64,000 nt of DNA from Shewanella sp. NFH-SH190041 (GTDB taxonomy: Bacteria; Pseudomonadota; Gammaproteobacteria; Enterobacterales; Shewanellaceae): positions 2,418,001-2,482,000 of the forward strand of contig NZ_AP026070.1 of NCBI RefSeq assembly GCF_024363255.1, in the 5' to 3' direction. A model generated the notes under the pieces. It saw only the letters and a list, made by a program, of their open reading frames with translations. It did not search any database and was not told where the DNA came from. Position 1 is the first letter of the stretch, and each line of letters starts with the position of its first letter. Made by a program: the position numbers and the translations under genes. Below, piece after piece: positions 44,190 through 52,304 of the stretch.

Positions 44190-44486
44190 TCAATCAGCAT
44201 CTGATTGTGACTTAGTAGCAGATTTAGCTTTTTTCTCAGCCCCAGTTTTTACCTGTGTACCACTCCCCTTTAAAAGGGATAATAGTTCATCTTTATTATT
44301 GGCTAAATAAAAGGCAAGTTCTTCAACCTGATTTTCAGCCAAATCTAAGTCTGACTGTTGAATAAACGGCAGAAGATTATCAGCGATATCCAGCATCTTA
44401 TCGTAAGCATCAGCTTCCTTTTTCGATGTGAATGTCATTTTTTCTACCCCTTCTCTGACGACAACATACTGCACGACGACAGCCAT
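44190..44486 (-). CDS. yebG: YebG family SOS-regulated protein
   Basis: A 98-residue protein of the YebG family, a small SOS-regulon member of unknown biochemical role. The N-terminal half is nearly the family consensus: MAVVVQYVVVREGVEKMTFT then SKKEADAYDKMLDIADNL. The C-terminal half is helical (LAFYLANNKDELLSLLKG) and ends in a Lys/Ser-rich tail. The ATG at 44486 matches the family start. A consensus LexA box lies 22 nt upstream, so induction by DNA damage is well supported. It is transcribed alone; a MITE copy lies 107 nt beyond the LexA box. Confidence 0.93.
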   Translation of the reverse strand: MAVVVQYVVVREGVEKMTFTSKKEADAYDKMLDIADNLLPFIQQSDLDLAENQVEELAFYLANNKDELLSLLKGSGTQVKTGAEKKAKSATKSQSDAD

Positions 44487-44507
44487 GATCCACCTCACTC
44501 ATAAAAA

Positions 44508-44527
44508 TACTGTTTTTATATACAGTA
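44508..44527. promoter_or_regulatory. LexA box (SOS operator) of yebG
   Basis: TACTGTTTTTATATACAGTA: CTG, 10 nt, CAG with the AT-rich core and flanking TA/TA of the gammaproteobacterial SOS box. It is centred about 32 nt upstream of the yebG start codon. Confidence 0.92.
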
Positions 44528-44633
44528 TTAGCATGGCATAATTGTCATCGCATTGCCAAGCCTTTTGCAGTAATCCCACGGATTTACGATGATTTTTGTT
44601 ACAAAGCACCGTAAAATCGACCTGAGCCACCTA

Positions 44634-44897
44634 GGGTCTGTTGACCTTTCAAGTTTGTTTTTGCGGCGATTTGAAGATGCTTTATACAAGGCAGAAGCTT
44701 TGATAGGTAATTGCGCTACCTGATAAGCCGATAACGCAGTAGAAAGGAGTCTCAAACGCTGCCCACAGGGTTCGGCTAAAAGCGTTTTACGCTTCGTTGA
44801 GCGGTTCTTGCTTAGCATAACTAGGCGGCAAACCACTCGCCGCGATTAAAACGCTTTTATCTCGAACAAAATTTAATCACGAAAGGTCAACAGCCCC
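44634..44897 (-). mobile_element. 264-bp MITE, copy 2 (inverted)
   Basis: Same length as the copy at 11699-11962, in opposite orientation. Ends are GGGTCTGTTGACCTTTC on the left and a matching inverted arm on the right, flanked by TA within CTAG on both sides. One end carries a G/C change (CAGCCCC in place of CAGACCC). The element lies between the LexA box of yebG and letA, about 100 nt before the letA start codon, so it may carry or displace the letA promoter. It contains a short open frame shared with copy 1, which is a by-product of the repeat and not a supported gene. Confidence 0.85.
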
Positions 44898-44997
44898 TAG
44901 CAATATCAGAAAGAGTATTTCTTTCCCAAAGACGATGCTGGAGCACAAGCTGGGTTAATAACATGACTCGATTTACAAATAGGATGCAGATGCACAT

Positions 44998-45660
44998 ATG
45001 GGCTTACAATCCATAGACAATAGCAACACACCACGCAATGACAGCTCTTCCCCTGTGGTATTGTGCCCGGCCTGCGATCTTGCGGTGAAAAAGTGCCAAT
45101 TACCACAAGGGGTCAGGGCCCTTTGCCCACGCTGTCAAACCGCACTATATGACACGCCCTACTGCTCTATTAATGGCATGCTCGCGCTATGTCTAACGGC
45201 ATTTTTCCTTTATTGGCCTGCCAATATGCTCCCGGTGATGGAATTACAGTTTTTCGGTTCAGTCAGAACAACCACTGTATTGCAAGGCGCAACTGCGGTT
45301 ATCGCACAGGGCTATCCCTTAGTTGGTGCTGCCGTGATGATTGCAGCGGTTATCGCCCCAGGCCTACTGATCAGTTCAATCCTGCTGCAGATTGTGCTCA
45401 TCAAATCGGGACTTACATCCTCTTTGAGTCAGAAAGTGTATAAATTGCTATTGACCCAACAGAGCATATTGACCCAATTAAGCATGTTGGAAATCTATGT
45501 GATCAGTTTTCTCGTCAGTGCTTTTCAACTATCCGATCACGCTGATATTCATTTCAGCATAGGTACCTTCTGTTTTGCTGGACTGTTTTTAGCCGTACTG
45601 TTTTTACTGCGAGAATATGATTTAAAACATATGTGGGGCTATTTGAATAATGAAGCATGA
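44998..45660 (+). CDS. PqiA/LetA-type membrane protein, first half
   Basis: A 220-residue inner-membrane protein equal to the N-terminal half of LetA (YebS). It has a zinc ribbon (CPACDLAVKKC then CPRC) and four hydrophobic helices, including CLTAFFLYWPANMLPVMEL, AVMIAAVIAPGLLIS and FAGLFLAVLFLL, with the PANMLPV motif of PqiA domains. In E. coli both PqiA repeats are fused in a single protein of about 427 residues. Here a stop at 45660 ends the first repeat and the second is a separate gene overlapping by 11 nt. The LetAB system moves phospholipids between the two membranes together with LetB, encoded next. AGGA about 14 nt upstream is a weak ribosome site. Confidence 0.88.
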   Translation: MGLQSIDNSNTPRNDSSSPVVLCPACDLAVKKCQLPQGVRALCPRCQTALYDTPYCSINGMLALCLTAFFLYWPANMLPVMELQFFGSVRTTTVLQGATAVIAQGYPLVGAAVMIAAVIAPGLLISSILLQIVLIKSGLTSSLSQKVYKLLLTQQSILTQLSMLEIYVISFLVSAFQLSDHADIHFSIGTFCFAGLFLAVLFLLREYDLKHMWGYLNNEA

Positions 45661-46291
45661 TGTGCAAGGACGTGATTTGGGCTTATGTCTTTGCCCTGTT
45701 TGCCAGAAAAACAATGCGCTCAGTGCTCACCATTGCAGCCGCTGCGGCACCCGCTTGCAATACCGGCGCAAAATTAGCCTGCAACAGAGTTGGGCGTTAC
45801 TACTCACCGCTGCTATTTTATTGATCCCAGCCAATATTTATCCCATTACCATAGTAACGAGTCAGGGGCGGGTCGCCTATGACACGATTTTTTCTGGCAT
45901 CGCCCACTTGGTACACCTGGATATGTTGCCAATCGCCATCATAGTGTTTACCGCCAGTATCGCTGTTCCTTGGCTAAAAATTATTGGTCTGGCAATTTAT
46001 CTGCTGGCGATCAGTTTTAAGCTGCCCATCCCCAAGCGGGTATTAATGGCAGGTTTTCATATCATTGAATGGATTGGCCGCTGGTCCATGCTGGATCTAT
46101 TTGTTATATCCATCACAGTGGCACTGGTTAATATGGGGCAATTAATGGATGCCAAACCCGGCCCTGCCGCAACAGCTTTCGCGCTGGTCATTCTACTGAC
46201 CCAATTAGCAGCCAAAGTATTGGACACCCGCTTACTGTGGGACCGACTGGACGTACAAGATGACGCAAACACAATCCCCCAAAATCGTTAA
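45650..46291 (+). CDS. PqiA/LetA-type membrane protein, second half
   Basis: A 213-residue protein equal to the C-terminal half of LetA. It has its own zinc ribbon (CPVCQKNNALSAHHCSRCG), then WALLLTAAILLIPANIYPI, a helix pair with FTASIAVPWLKIIGLAIYLL, and the conserved GFHIIEWIGRWSMLDLFVISI near 140-160, which is the PqiA family hallmark. It starts 11 nt inside the first half gene and ends 32 nt inside letB, so translation of the three is probably coupled. Two half-size subunits presumably form one LetA-like complex with LetB. Confidence 0.88.
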   Translation: MKHDVQGRDLGLCLCPVCQKNNALSAHHCSRCGTRLQYRRKISLQQSWALLLTAAILLIPANIYPITIVTSQGRVAYDTIFSGIAHLVHLDMLPIAIIVFTASIAVPWLKIIGLAIYLLAISFKLPIPKRVLMAGFHIIEWIGRWSMLDLFVISITVALVNMGQLMDAKPGPAATAFALVILLTQLAAKVLDTRLLWDRLDVQDDANTIPQNR

Positions 46292-48893
46292 GAAGAAGCT
46301 TTTCTCCCCCATCTGGCTACTGCCCCTGCTGGCATTAGGCCTCAGCGCTTGGCTCGGTATTAAAAGCCTGCAGGAATCCGGTATTGAAATTGAAATCCAC
46401 TTTCCCAGTGCAACTGGCATTGATGTGGGTAAAACCTTGGTACGCTACCAAGGACTCAATATCGGTAAAGTGGTTGATATCAGTCTGGATCAAAATCTGT
46501 CTGGCGTTGAAGTCAAAGTGCTGATGGATTACCGGGCACAACCTTTTTTAAAACGCAACACAAAATTCTGGTTAGTGACACCTAAGGCCTCGATTACCGG
46601 TGTAGAAGGATTGGATGCATTGTTTTCCGGTAACTATATTGCTGTGCAGCCTGGTGATGGAGACAGCCAAACCCGCTTTGTTGCCCAGCGAGAAGCGCCG
46701 CCCATGAAACCGGGGAAAGATGGACGAATCGTTGAACTCTATGCTGATACTCTGGGCTCTGTGGATGTTGGCTCGCAAATTTTTTACCGCCAAATCCCAG
46801 TGGGTAGCGTTGTCAGTTACAAGCTTGAGCCGGATCAGCAAATCCAGATTTCAGCCCATATCAAAGATCCCTACGCTAATCTAGTAAAAACCAACAGCCA
46901 TTTCTGGAATGTCTCCGGCATTGCTGTTAACGCCTCATTGCAGGGCATCAATATTAGCAGCGAAAGCCTCAGTGCAATTCTCGCCGGAGGAATTGCATTT
47001 TCTTCCGATAGCACCGCAGCGCCAGCCGCAGCTAATGCCAGTTTTCCATTATTTGAATCCGAAAAACAAGCCAATGGTGGCGTGCGATTTACTCTGACAG
47101 CGCCCCATGCTGAAGGGATCAATCAAGGGACAGCCATCAGCCTGCGGGGGATTACTATCGGTACAATTGATGCAGTTAAATTAACCGACAAGGGTGTCAA
47201 CCTCAGCGCTCGGCTATTTTCAGCCAATCAGGCACTATTAACGAACACGGCTCAGTTTTATCTCCAGGGCGCTGAGATTTCGCTAAAAGGCATTCATCAT
47301 CCAGGGCGGTTACTTACCGGCCCGGTAATCGAACTACTGCCCGGCAGTGGTAAGGCAAAAAGCCATTATCCCTTGCTAGATAAAGCTCCTGATAACCATA
47401 ATGGCCCGTTTACGCTACAAGCTTTCAGCAAACAAAACCCCGGCATTAAAGTCGGTGCCACAGTAAAATACCGCCAATTCACCATAGGGCAAGTGACTGA
47501 AGTTACACTGGCAAAAGATTTTACCCAAGTAAATTATATTCTGCAGATCGCCCCAGCTTACCAAGGCCTATTCAGCCAGGGCAGTTATTTATATGGTCAG
47601 TCACCGGTTAGCCTAGATGCCTCTGTTGATGGCATCAGTGTCACCACCTCAGACAGTGATAGCCTATTGAGCGGCGTGCTGATTTTAGAGCCGGGGCAAC
47701 ACAAACAACCGCTAAATAGGGAGCATTCTCTAGCCGTCTATGCCAGCAAAGCTGATGCAATTAATGCCCAGCGTGAGGCTCACAGCCGCCAAGTGACACT
47801 GCGCAGTCCAGACGGCGCAGGGCTGTCGGCGGGATCGCCTGTGTATTTCAAAAAAATGCAAATTGGCCGGGTGAAATCGGTGCAATGGCAGCCAAAATCA
47901 ACGGACTTCGCCATAGAGTTACAGATTGATCAAGACTATGCCGGACTACTCACCCCCAATACTGTATTTTGGCAAAACAGTGCCGTTACCATCAAAGCAG
48001 GTTTTACCGGTGTCGATGTGAATGTTGCGCCCCTCGCTGGTGCCATCAAGGGCTCAGTTTCACTGGCCATATTACCGTCAACAGCAACAACAAAAGCCAA
48101 AACAAACACCAAACAACTTTACGCTTCAGAGCAACTGGCGCTTGCTCAAGCCCAACCAGTAACCTTACTCCTTCCCGCTACAGCGCAACTTAAAACCGGT
48201 GCTCAAATCCGCTATCAAGGCGTTGACATTGGCCAAGTACAACAGACCAAGTTGAGTGAAGATTTACAACAAATCCAAGCGACAGCATGGCTTAATGGTC
48301 GTTATGCTGATGCATTCCTGCGTCAAGATAGCCGCTATTATCTGGTCAGTGCCCGTATTTCCTTGCAAGGTATTGAAGCTCCAGAAACATTATTAACAGG
48401 CGCATATATTGCTGCCCTGCCGGGTCAGCACAAACTCCATCAATATCGCTTTCATATTCAAGAGAAACCTGACTGGTATGCAGATACACCACCACAGGCA
48501 TTGAAATTGACTTTGGTGCGCAACACATTAGGGTCAATCAAAATTGGCACGCCAATTTTGTACCGGGGTTTAACCATAGGGCAGGTAAAAGGTGTTGAAC
48601 TCGCCACCAGTGGCCGAAATGTTCATATTTATATTGCAATTGATGCCAAATATCGGCAACTAATCAACCGTAGCAGTCGCTTCTGGGATTATTCAGGTAT
48701 CAAAGTCGATGTTGGGTTATTTTCCGGTGCGCAAATTGAAACAGGGTCGCTACAAACCATACTGGCTGGCGGTATTGCGGTAGCCACTGAGCAGCCAAAC
48801 CAAACGGGAAATCAGTTATCTTCTCATACCAGCTTCCCCCTGCACGCCAAAGCTAACGCTGATTGGCTTAATTGGGCACCTAAACTACAGTGA
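46260..48893 (+). CDS. letB: LetB (YebT), seven-MCE-domain lipid transport protein
   Basis: Forms, in E. coli, a stacked hexameric tunnel across the periplasm for phospholipid transport. The 877-residue product has one N-terminal membrane helix (LFSPIWLLPLLALGLSAWL). I count seven MCE repeats by their shared pattern (x-G-x-x-V-G-x-x-I/V-x-Y/R-G/R-x-x-I-G-x-V): near 45, 163, 283, 400, 513, 636 and 755, ending with ILAGGIAVATEQ. Length and repeat number equal E. coli LetB. The start overlaps the second letA-like gene by 32 nt. Just after the stop a 15-bp inverted repeat (48901-48950) may end the transcript. Confidence 0.95.
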   Translation: MTQTQSPKIVKKKLFSPIWLLPLLALGLSAWLGIKSLQESGIEIEIHFPSATGIDVGKTLVRYQGLNIGKVVDISLDQNLSGVEVKVLMDYRAQPFLKRNTKFWLVTPKASITGVEGLDALFSGNYIAVQPGDGDSQTRFVAQREAPPMKPGKDGRIVELYADTLGSVDVGSQIFYRQIPVGSVVSYKLEPDQQIQISAHIKDPYANLVKTNSHFWNVSGIAVNASLQGINISSESLSAILAGGIAFSSDSTAAPAAANASFPLFESEKQANGGVRFTLTAPHAEGINQGTAISLRGITIGTIDAVKLTDKGVNLSARLFSANQALLTNTAQFYLQGAEISLKGIHHPGRLLTGPVIELLPGSGKAKSHYPLLDKAPDNHNGPFTLQAFSKQNPGIKVGATVKYRQFTIGQVTEVTLAKDFTQVNYILQIAPAYQGLFSQGSYLYGQSPVSLDASVDGISVTTSDSDSLLSGVLILEPGQHKQPLNREHSLAVYASKADAINAQREAHSRQVTLRSPDGAGLSAGSPVYFKKMQIGRVKSVQWQPKSTDFAIELQIDQDYAGLLTPNTVFWQNSAVTIKAGFTGVDVNVAPLAGAIKGSVSLAILPSTATTKAKTNTKQLYASEQLALAQAQPVTLLLPATAQLKTGAQIRYQGVDIGQVQQTKLSEDLQQIQATAWLNGRYADAFLRQDSRYYLVSARISLQGIEAPETLLTGAYIAALPGQHKLHQYRFHIQEKPDWYADTPPQALKLTLVRNTLGSIKIGTPILYRGLTIGQVKGVELATSGRNVHIYIAIDAKYRQLINRSSRFWDYSGIKVDVGLFSGAQIETGSLQTILAGGIAVATEQPNQTGNQLSSHTSFPLHAKANADWLNWAPKLQ

Positions 48894-48900
48894 TTTTTCA

Positions 48901-48950
48901 TTCCCCTTTGAGTAAACGATAACGCTCGCGATTTATTACTCAGAGGGGAA
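48901..48950 (+). terminator. Long inverted repeat after letB
   Basis: TTCCCCTTTGAGTAA (48901-48915) and TTACTCAGAGGGGAA (48936-48950) form a 15-bp stem with one mismatch and a 20-nt loop, 8 nt after the letB stop. No T-run follows, so it may be a processing or partial terminator structure. Confidence 0.55.
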
Positions 48951-49106
48951 GTTCATTGAGCCCGTCACACGTTTCGCCTTAATGATTACTCATGCCGTAA
49001 GACAACAAACAAACGATACCAAATCAGTGGTTGCGCAAGTGATACAAGTGCTCATCAACCTGCCACAACTTGACGATTCGAGCGATTAAACCGAGTAAAA
49101 CAATTT

Positions 49107-49697
49107 ATGACTATCACGTCCAAAACACAGTTAATCCAAAAAATTCATTTGGGTATGACCGTTGATTATCTCTTTTTCTGGGGGCATCAACCCGGGAAAG
49201 TAATCAACCAAAGTTGTTTCAGCCAATGGTATAACGCCGCCTTTTCACTAAATAATCAGAACTTTTATTCTGCTGAACAATACATGATGTACCGTAAAGC
49301 GATGCTGTTTGATGATCATCTCGCAGCAGAAAAAATCCTCATTACTGATAGTGCCAAAACAGCTAAAACCATTGGTCGCACTGTGACGGGATTTGACCCA
49401 ACATACTGGGATAAATATAAGTTCGATATTGTTGTTAGTGGCAATATGGCCAAATTCAGTCAACATCCTGAGTTAGCAGCATTCCTTGTGCAAACTCAGG
49501 ACCGAATTTTGGTAGAGGCCAGTCCAGTAGACAGTATTTGGGGGATTGGTCTGGCTCAAGATCACCCTGATGCCAAACTACCAGCCCAATGGCCTGGCGA
49601 AAATCTGCTCGGTTTTGCCCTAATGCAAGTGCGGACACAACTTGCAAACTCACACGGCACGACGACAAATCATCATTGCGGCGATACCACGCTATAA
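49107..49697 (+). CDS. NADAR family protein (YbiA-like N-glycosidase)
   Basis: A 196-residue member of the NADAR family. The characterised YbiA-type enzymes cleave the N-glycosidic bond of early riboflavin intermediates, limiting their toxicity; other NADAR proteins remove ADP-ribose from DNA guanine. Conserved motifs are YLFFWGHQPGKVINQSCFSQW, FYSAEQYMMYRKAMLF (the EQ-x-M-x-x-KA-x-x-F signature) and AKTAKTIGRTVTGFDPTYWD. The C-terminal SIWGIGLAQDHPDA and WPGENLLGFALMQVR also match. All expected acidic and aromatic positions appear intact. It stands alone between the letB repeat and aphA; no toxin partner or riboflavin gene is adjacent. Confidence 0.88.
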   Translation: MTITSKTQLIQKIHLGMTVDYLFFWGHQPGKVINQSCFSQWYNAAFSLNNQNFYSAEQYMMYRKAMLFDDHLAAEKILITDSAKTAKTIGRTVTGFDPTYWDKYKFDIVVSGNMAKFSQHPELAAFLVQTQDRILVEASPVDSIWGIGLAQDHPDAKLPAQWPGENLLGFALMQVRTQLANSHGTTTNHHCGDTTL

Positions 49698-50096
49698 ACG
49701 TATTGTGCAACAACTGCAAATAATGGCATTGATAAATTAAAGATATATTTGCATCACATAGGCAACATGATTAATTGACTGGTTAATTGCGTTTTATCAC
49801 TAACCCGTTAATTAATCATGCCTATTTATCAAATAGTTTTTATCAATCAATAACATGTATTAGACCAGATACTGATATCACAATTCTTATTACAAACAAC
49901 ATTTATTTCATTAAATATGATAAGGAGCTTATAACGTATTACAAATTAAAATCAGCAAGTAAATAGCAATATAACATTTATAATCTTGTACCATTCAGAA
50001 TCAATTAACTCAAATAAACACAGCGTGAGATAAATCACAACGAAATAATTTTTTCACTTTAAAATACGACCACCTACTTTGCTGGTATCAGCGTAA
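49698..50096. other. AT-rich regulatory region upstream of aphA
   Basis: No gene supported in 399 nt. The stretch is clearly richer in A and T than its neighbours, which fits an H-NS-prone or recently acquired promoter region. Its one recognisable element is the CRP-like site at 50024-50039. Confidence 0.5.
50024..50039. promoter_or_regulatory. CRP-binding site candidate for aphA
   Basis: CGTGAGATAAATCACA matches the CRP consensus TGTGA-N6-TCACA with one mismatch. It is centred about 65 nt upstream of the aphA start codon, so activation from near the core promoter is possible. Confidence 0.6.
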
Positions 50097-50816
50097 ATGA
50101 AAAATAAATTATTATCTCTTGGCATTGCCGCCATTCTATCTGGTTCTCTGTGTTCAACCTTAGCTTATGCCGATCCTAAAACACCTGGCACCCACCCAGG
50201 AATAAGCTCAATTGAAATGATGCATAAAGGTGAAGCCGCTAATATCCATTGGGTCAGTGTCGCAGACATCAAAGCCAGCTTAAAAGATAAACCACCTATG
50301 GCTGTTGGCTTTGATATTGATGATACCGTTCTATTTTCATCTCCAGGGTTTTACCGGGGTAAAAAAGAATTTTCACCCAATGATTTTTCTTATCTAAAAT
50401 CACAGCAATTCTGGGATAAGATGAACTGTGAGTGGGAAGCATTCAGCATGCCCAAAAAAATTGGTAAAGAATTAATTGCAATGCATCAAGCCCGTGGAGA
50501 TCAAATTTATTTTATCACCGGTCGCGATCCTTCTGCTTGTGAGATTTCGACTCAGCTATTACAAGATGCCTTTGGCATTAAAAATATGCATAAAGTCATT
50601 TTCGCAGGCTCCAGTAAAACTAAATATAATAAAACACCTTATATTAAAGCGAATAATATTAAAATTTACTATGGCGATTCAGATGGCGATATTATTTCCG
50701 CTCGTCAAGCCGGCGCTGAAGGTATCCGTATTATCCGCCCTGCGAATTCCACTAATCGTCCTATTGCACAAAATGGCATATATGGCGAAAAAGTCGTAAA
50801 AGATTCCCAGTATTAA
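50097..50816 (+). CDS. aphA: Class B acid phosphatase AphA
   Basis: Periplasmic Mg-dependent phosphatase of the HAD superfamily acting on nucleotides and other organic phosphates. The 239-residue precursor has a signal peptide (KLLSLGIAAILSGSLCSTLAYA, then DPKTPG). Catalytic motif 1 is GFDIDDTVLFSSPGF with D73 and D75, motif 2 is YFITGRDPSA, and the later acidic motif is YYGDSDGDIISA. All are intact. Gene and upstream region are noticeably AT-rich compared with flanking genes, which may point to horizontal acquisition, although aphA is also AT-rich in some relatives. A CRP-like site upstream suggests catabolite control. Confidence 0.95.
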   Translation: MKNKLLSLGIAAILSGSLCSTLAYADPKTPGTHPGISSIEMMHKGEAANIHWVSVADIKASLKDKPPMAVGFDIDDTVLFSSPGFYRGKKEFSPNDFSYLKSQQFWDKMNCEWEAFSMPKKIGKELIAMHQARGDQIYFITGRDPSACEISTQLLQDAFGIKNMHKVIFAGSSKTKYNKTPYIKANNIKIYYGDSDGDIISARQAGAEGIRIIRPANSTNRPIAQNGIYGEKVVKDSQY

Positions 50817-51006
50817 TCGCATCATTGCAATGAAATACAGTGCGATTAAGCCTGTGAATTAATATAAAGACAATATCAGATAAGGATGTCTGCTATTGTC
50901 TCTCTAAAATAAGTAACGCCTCCGCACACATCTTTCGCGAAAACAACCCAATACCGCTGACCATTCACCGCCATATTCAATATGATCCTACTGACGTTAT
51001 CGGCAC

Positions 51007-52233
51007 TTAAGCATAAAACCAATAACACACCGCAATTGCAGCAATAATCCCAGCCAGATCAGCAAATAAACCACACCCCAGAACATAACGGGTGTGACGA
51101 ATTTTTACTGCGCCAAAATACACTGCCAACACGTAAAAAGTGGTTTCCGTACTGCCTTGAAAAATCGCAGCTAAGCGCCCGGCAAATGAATCAACCCCAT
51201 AATGATGCATGGTTTCCAGCATCATGGCTCGGGCACCTGATCCGCTAAAGGGTTTCATTAATGCTGTAGGCAGCGCATCAACAAAACGAGTATCACCCCC
51301 AATAGCTTGCACTAACGTGCTAATTAGCGTCAGCAGTAATTCCAATGCCCCAGAGGCTCGAAACAGTGCAATAGCAAGCAACATGGCAAGTAAATAAGGC
51401 AATAACGCAATGGCTTGGGTAAAGCCATCTTTCGCGCCAGCAATAAACTCATCATAGACAGGAACCCGTTTCCACCAAGCCACCAGGACAAATGCCAGTA
51501 CCAGTGCCAACAAAATCCCGTTACCAACACCGGCGGACACAGTACTTATCATCTGCCCAGGCAGAGTGAACAACACGCAGAGCAGCGAGACCAAGGCACT
51601 GAGTAACAGCGCGGCATATCCCAGTAATACCGCATCATTCAGTCGAATACGTTGGATCAATGCGACTAAACCAACACCCGCTAAGGTTGACGCTGATGTG
51701 GCCAGTAAGATCGGCAGAAAAATATCAGCAGGACTGGCGGCCCCCTGTTGCGCCCGATAGAGAAAAACCGTTACCGGCACTAACGTCACAGATGACGTAT
51801 TGAGCACCAGAAATAGAATTTGCGCATCAGTGGCTTTATCTGGATGGGGATTAAGTCGCTGCAAGTCCTGCATCGCCCTCAGTCCCAGTGGCGTAGCAGC
51901 ATTGTCGAGCCCTAACATATTGGCAGTTAAGTTCATGGTGATACTACCAAATGCTTTATCGCCGCGAGGAACACCGGGCATCAAACGTGCGAGTAACGGT
52001 TCAGTCAAGCGCGCCAATAAGGCAACCACACCACTCAGTTCACCCAGGCGCATTAACCCCATCCACAATGCCAAAATGCCCACCAGACCAAACGCAATCT
52101 CCCCAGCCAGTTTCGCGGTAGCAAACAGCGCCTCGCTCAATTGTGCCAACACTTCTGTCTGCCCCATCGCCAACTGCAGCATGGTCGCCATCAGTGACAC
52201 CAAAAAGAACCCGCCCCATATACGGTTCAGCAC
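51007..52233 (-). CDS. Nucleoside-recognition (SpmA-SpmB fusion) membrane protein
   Basis: A 408-residue inner-membrane protein joining the two halves known as spore maturation proteins A and B in Bacillus. The first half (about 1-190) shows GIAFGLVG-type helices, LTEPLLARLMPGVPRGDKAFG, SITMNLTANMLGLDNAATPLGL and LVLNTSSVTLVPVTV. The second half (about 230-408) has a Gate-domain-like EFIAGAKDGFTQAIALLPYLLAMLLAI and a C-terminal PTALMKPFSGSGARAMMLET with GSTETTFYVLAVYFGAV. About ten hydrophobic helices are seen. The start codon is GTG with AGGGA upstream. Fused forms are common in non-sporulating gammaproteobacteria, and the transported molecule is unknown. It is divergent from rsmF with about 70 nt between them. 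Confidence 0.9.
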   Translation of the reverse strand: MLNRIWGGFFLVSLMATMLQLAMGQTEVLAQLSEALFATAKLAGEIAFGLVGILALWMGLMRLGELSGVVALLARLTEPLLARLMPGVPRGDKAFGSITMNLTANMLGLDNAATPLGLRAMQDLQRLNPHPDKATDAQILFLVLNTSSVTLVPVTVFLYRAQQGAASPADIFLPILLATSASTLAGVGLVALIQRIRLNDAVLLGYAALLLSALVSLLCVLFTLPGQMISTVSAGVGNGILLALVLAFVLVAWWKRVPVYDEFIAGAKDGFTQAIALLPYLLAMLLAIALFRASGALELLLTLISTLVQAIGGDTRFVDALPTALMKPFSGSGARAMMLETMHHYGVDSFAGRLAAIFQGSTETTFYVLAVYFGAVKIRHTRYVLGCGLFADLAGIIAAIAVCYWFYA

Positions 52234-52304
52234 ATTTCAATCCCTGAAGTGATTGCCAGCAGCTGTGATATAATCGCGCCAGCTAAATTTGACTGTCAGT
52301 CCTT

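Noticed and set aside
44528..44836. Open frame of 102 codons across MITE copy 2 and its flank
   Set aside because: It runs out of the repeat into unrelated sequence and is absent as a unit elsewhere; treated as chance extension.
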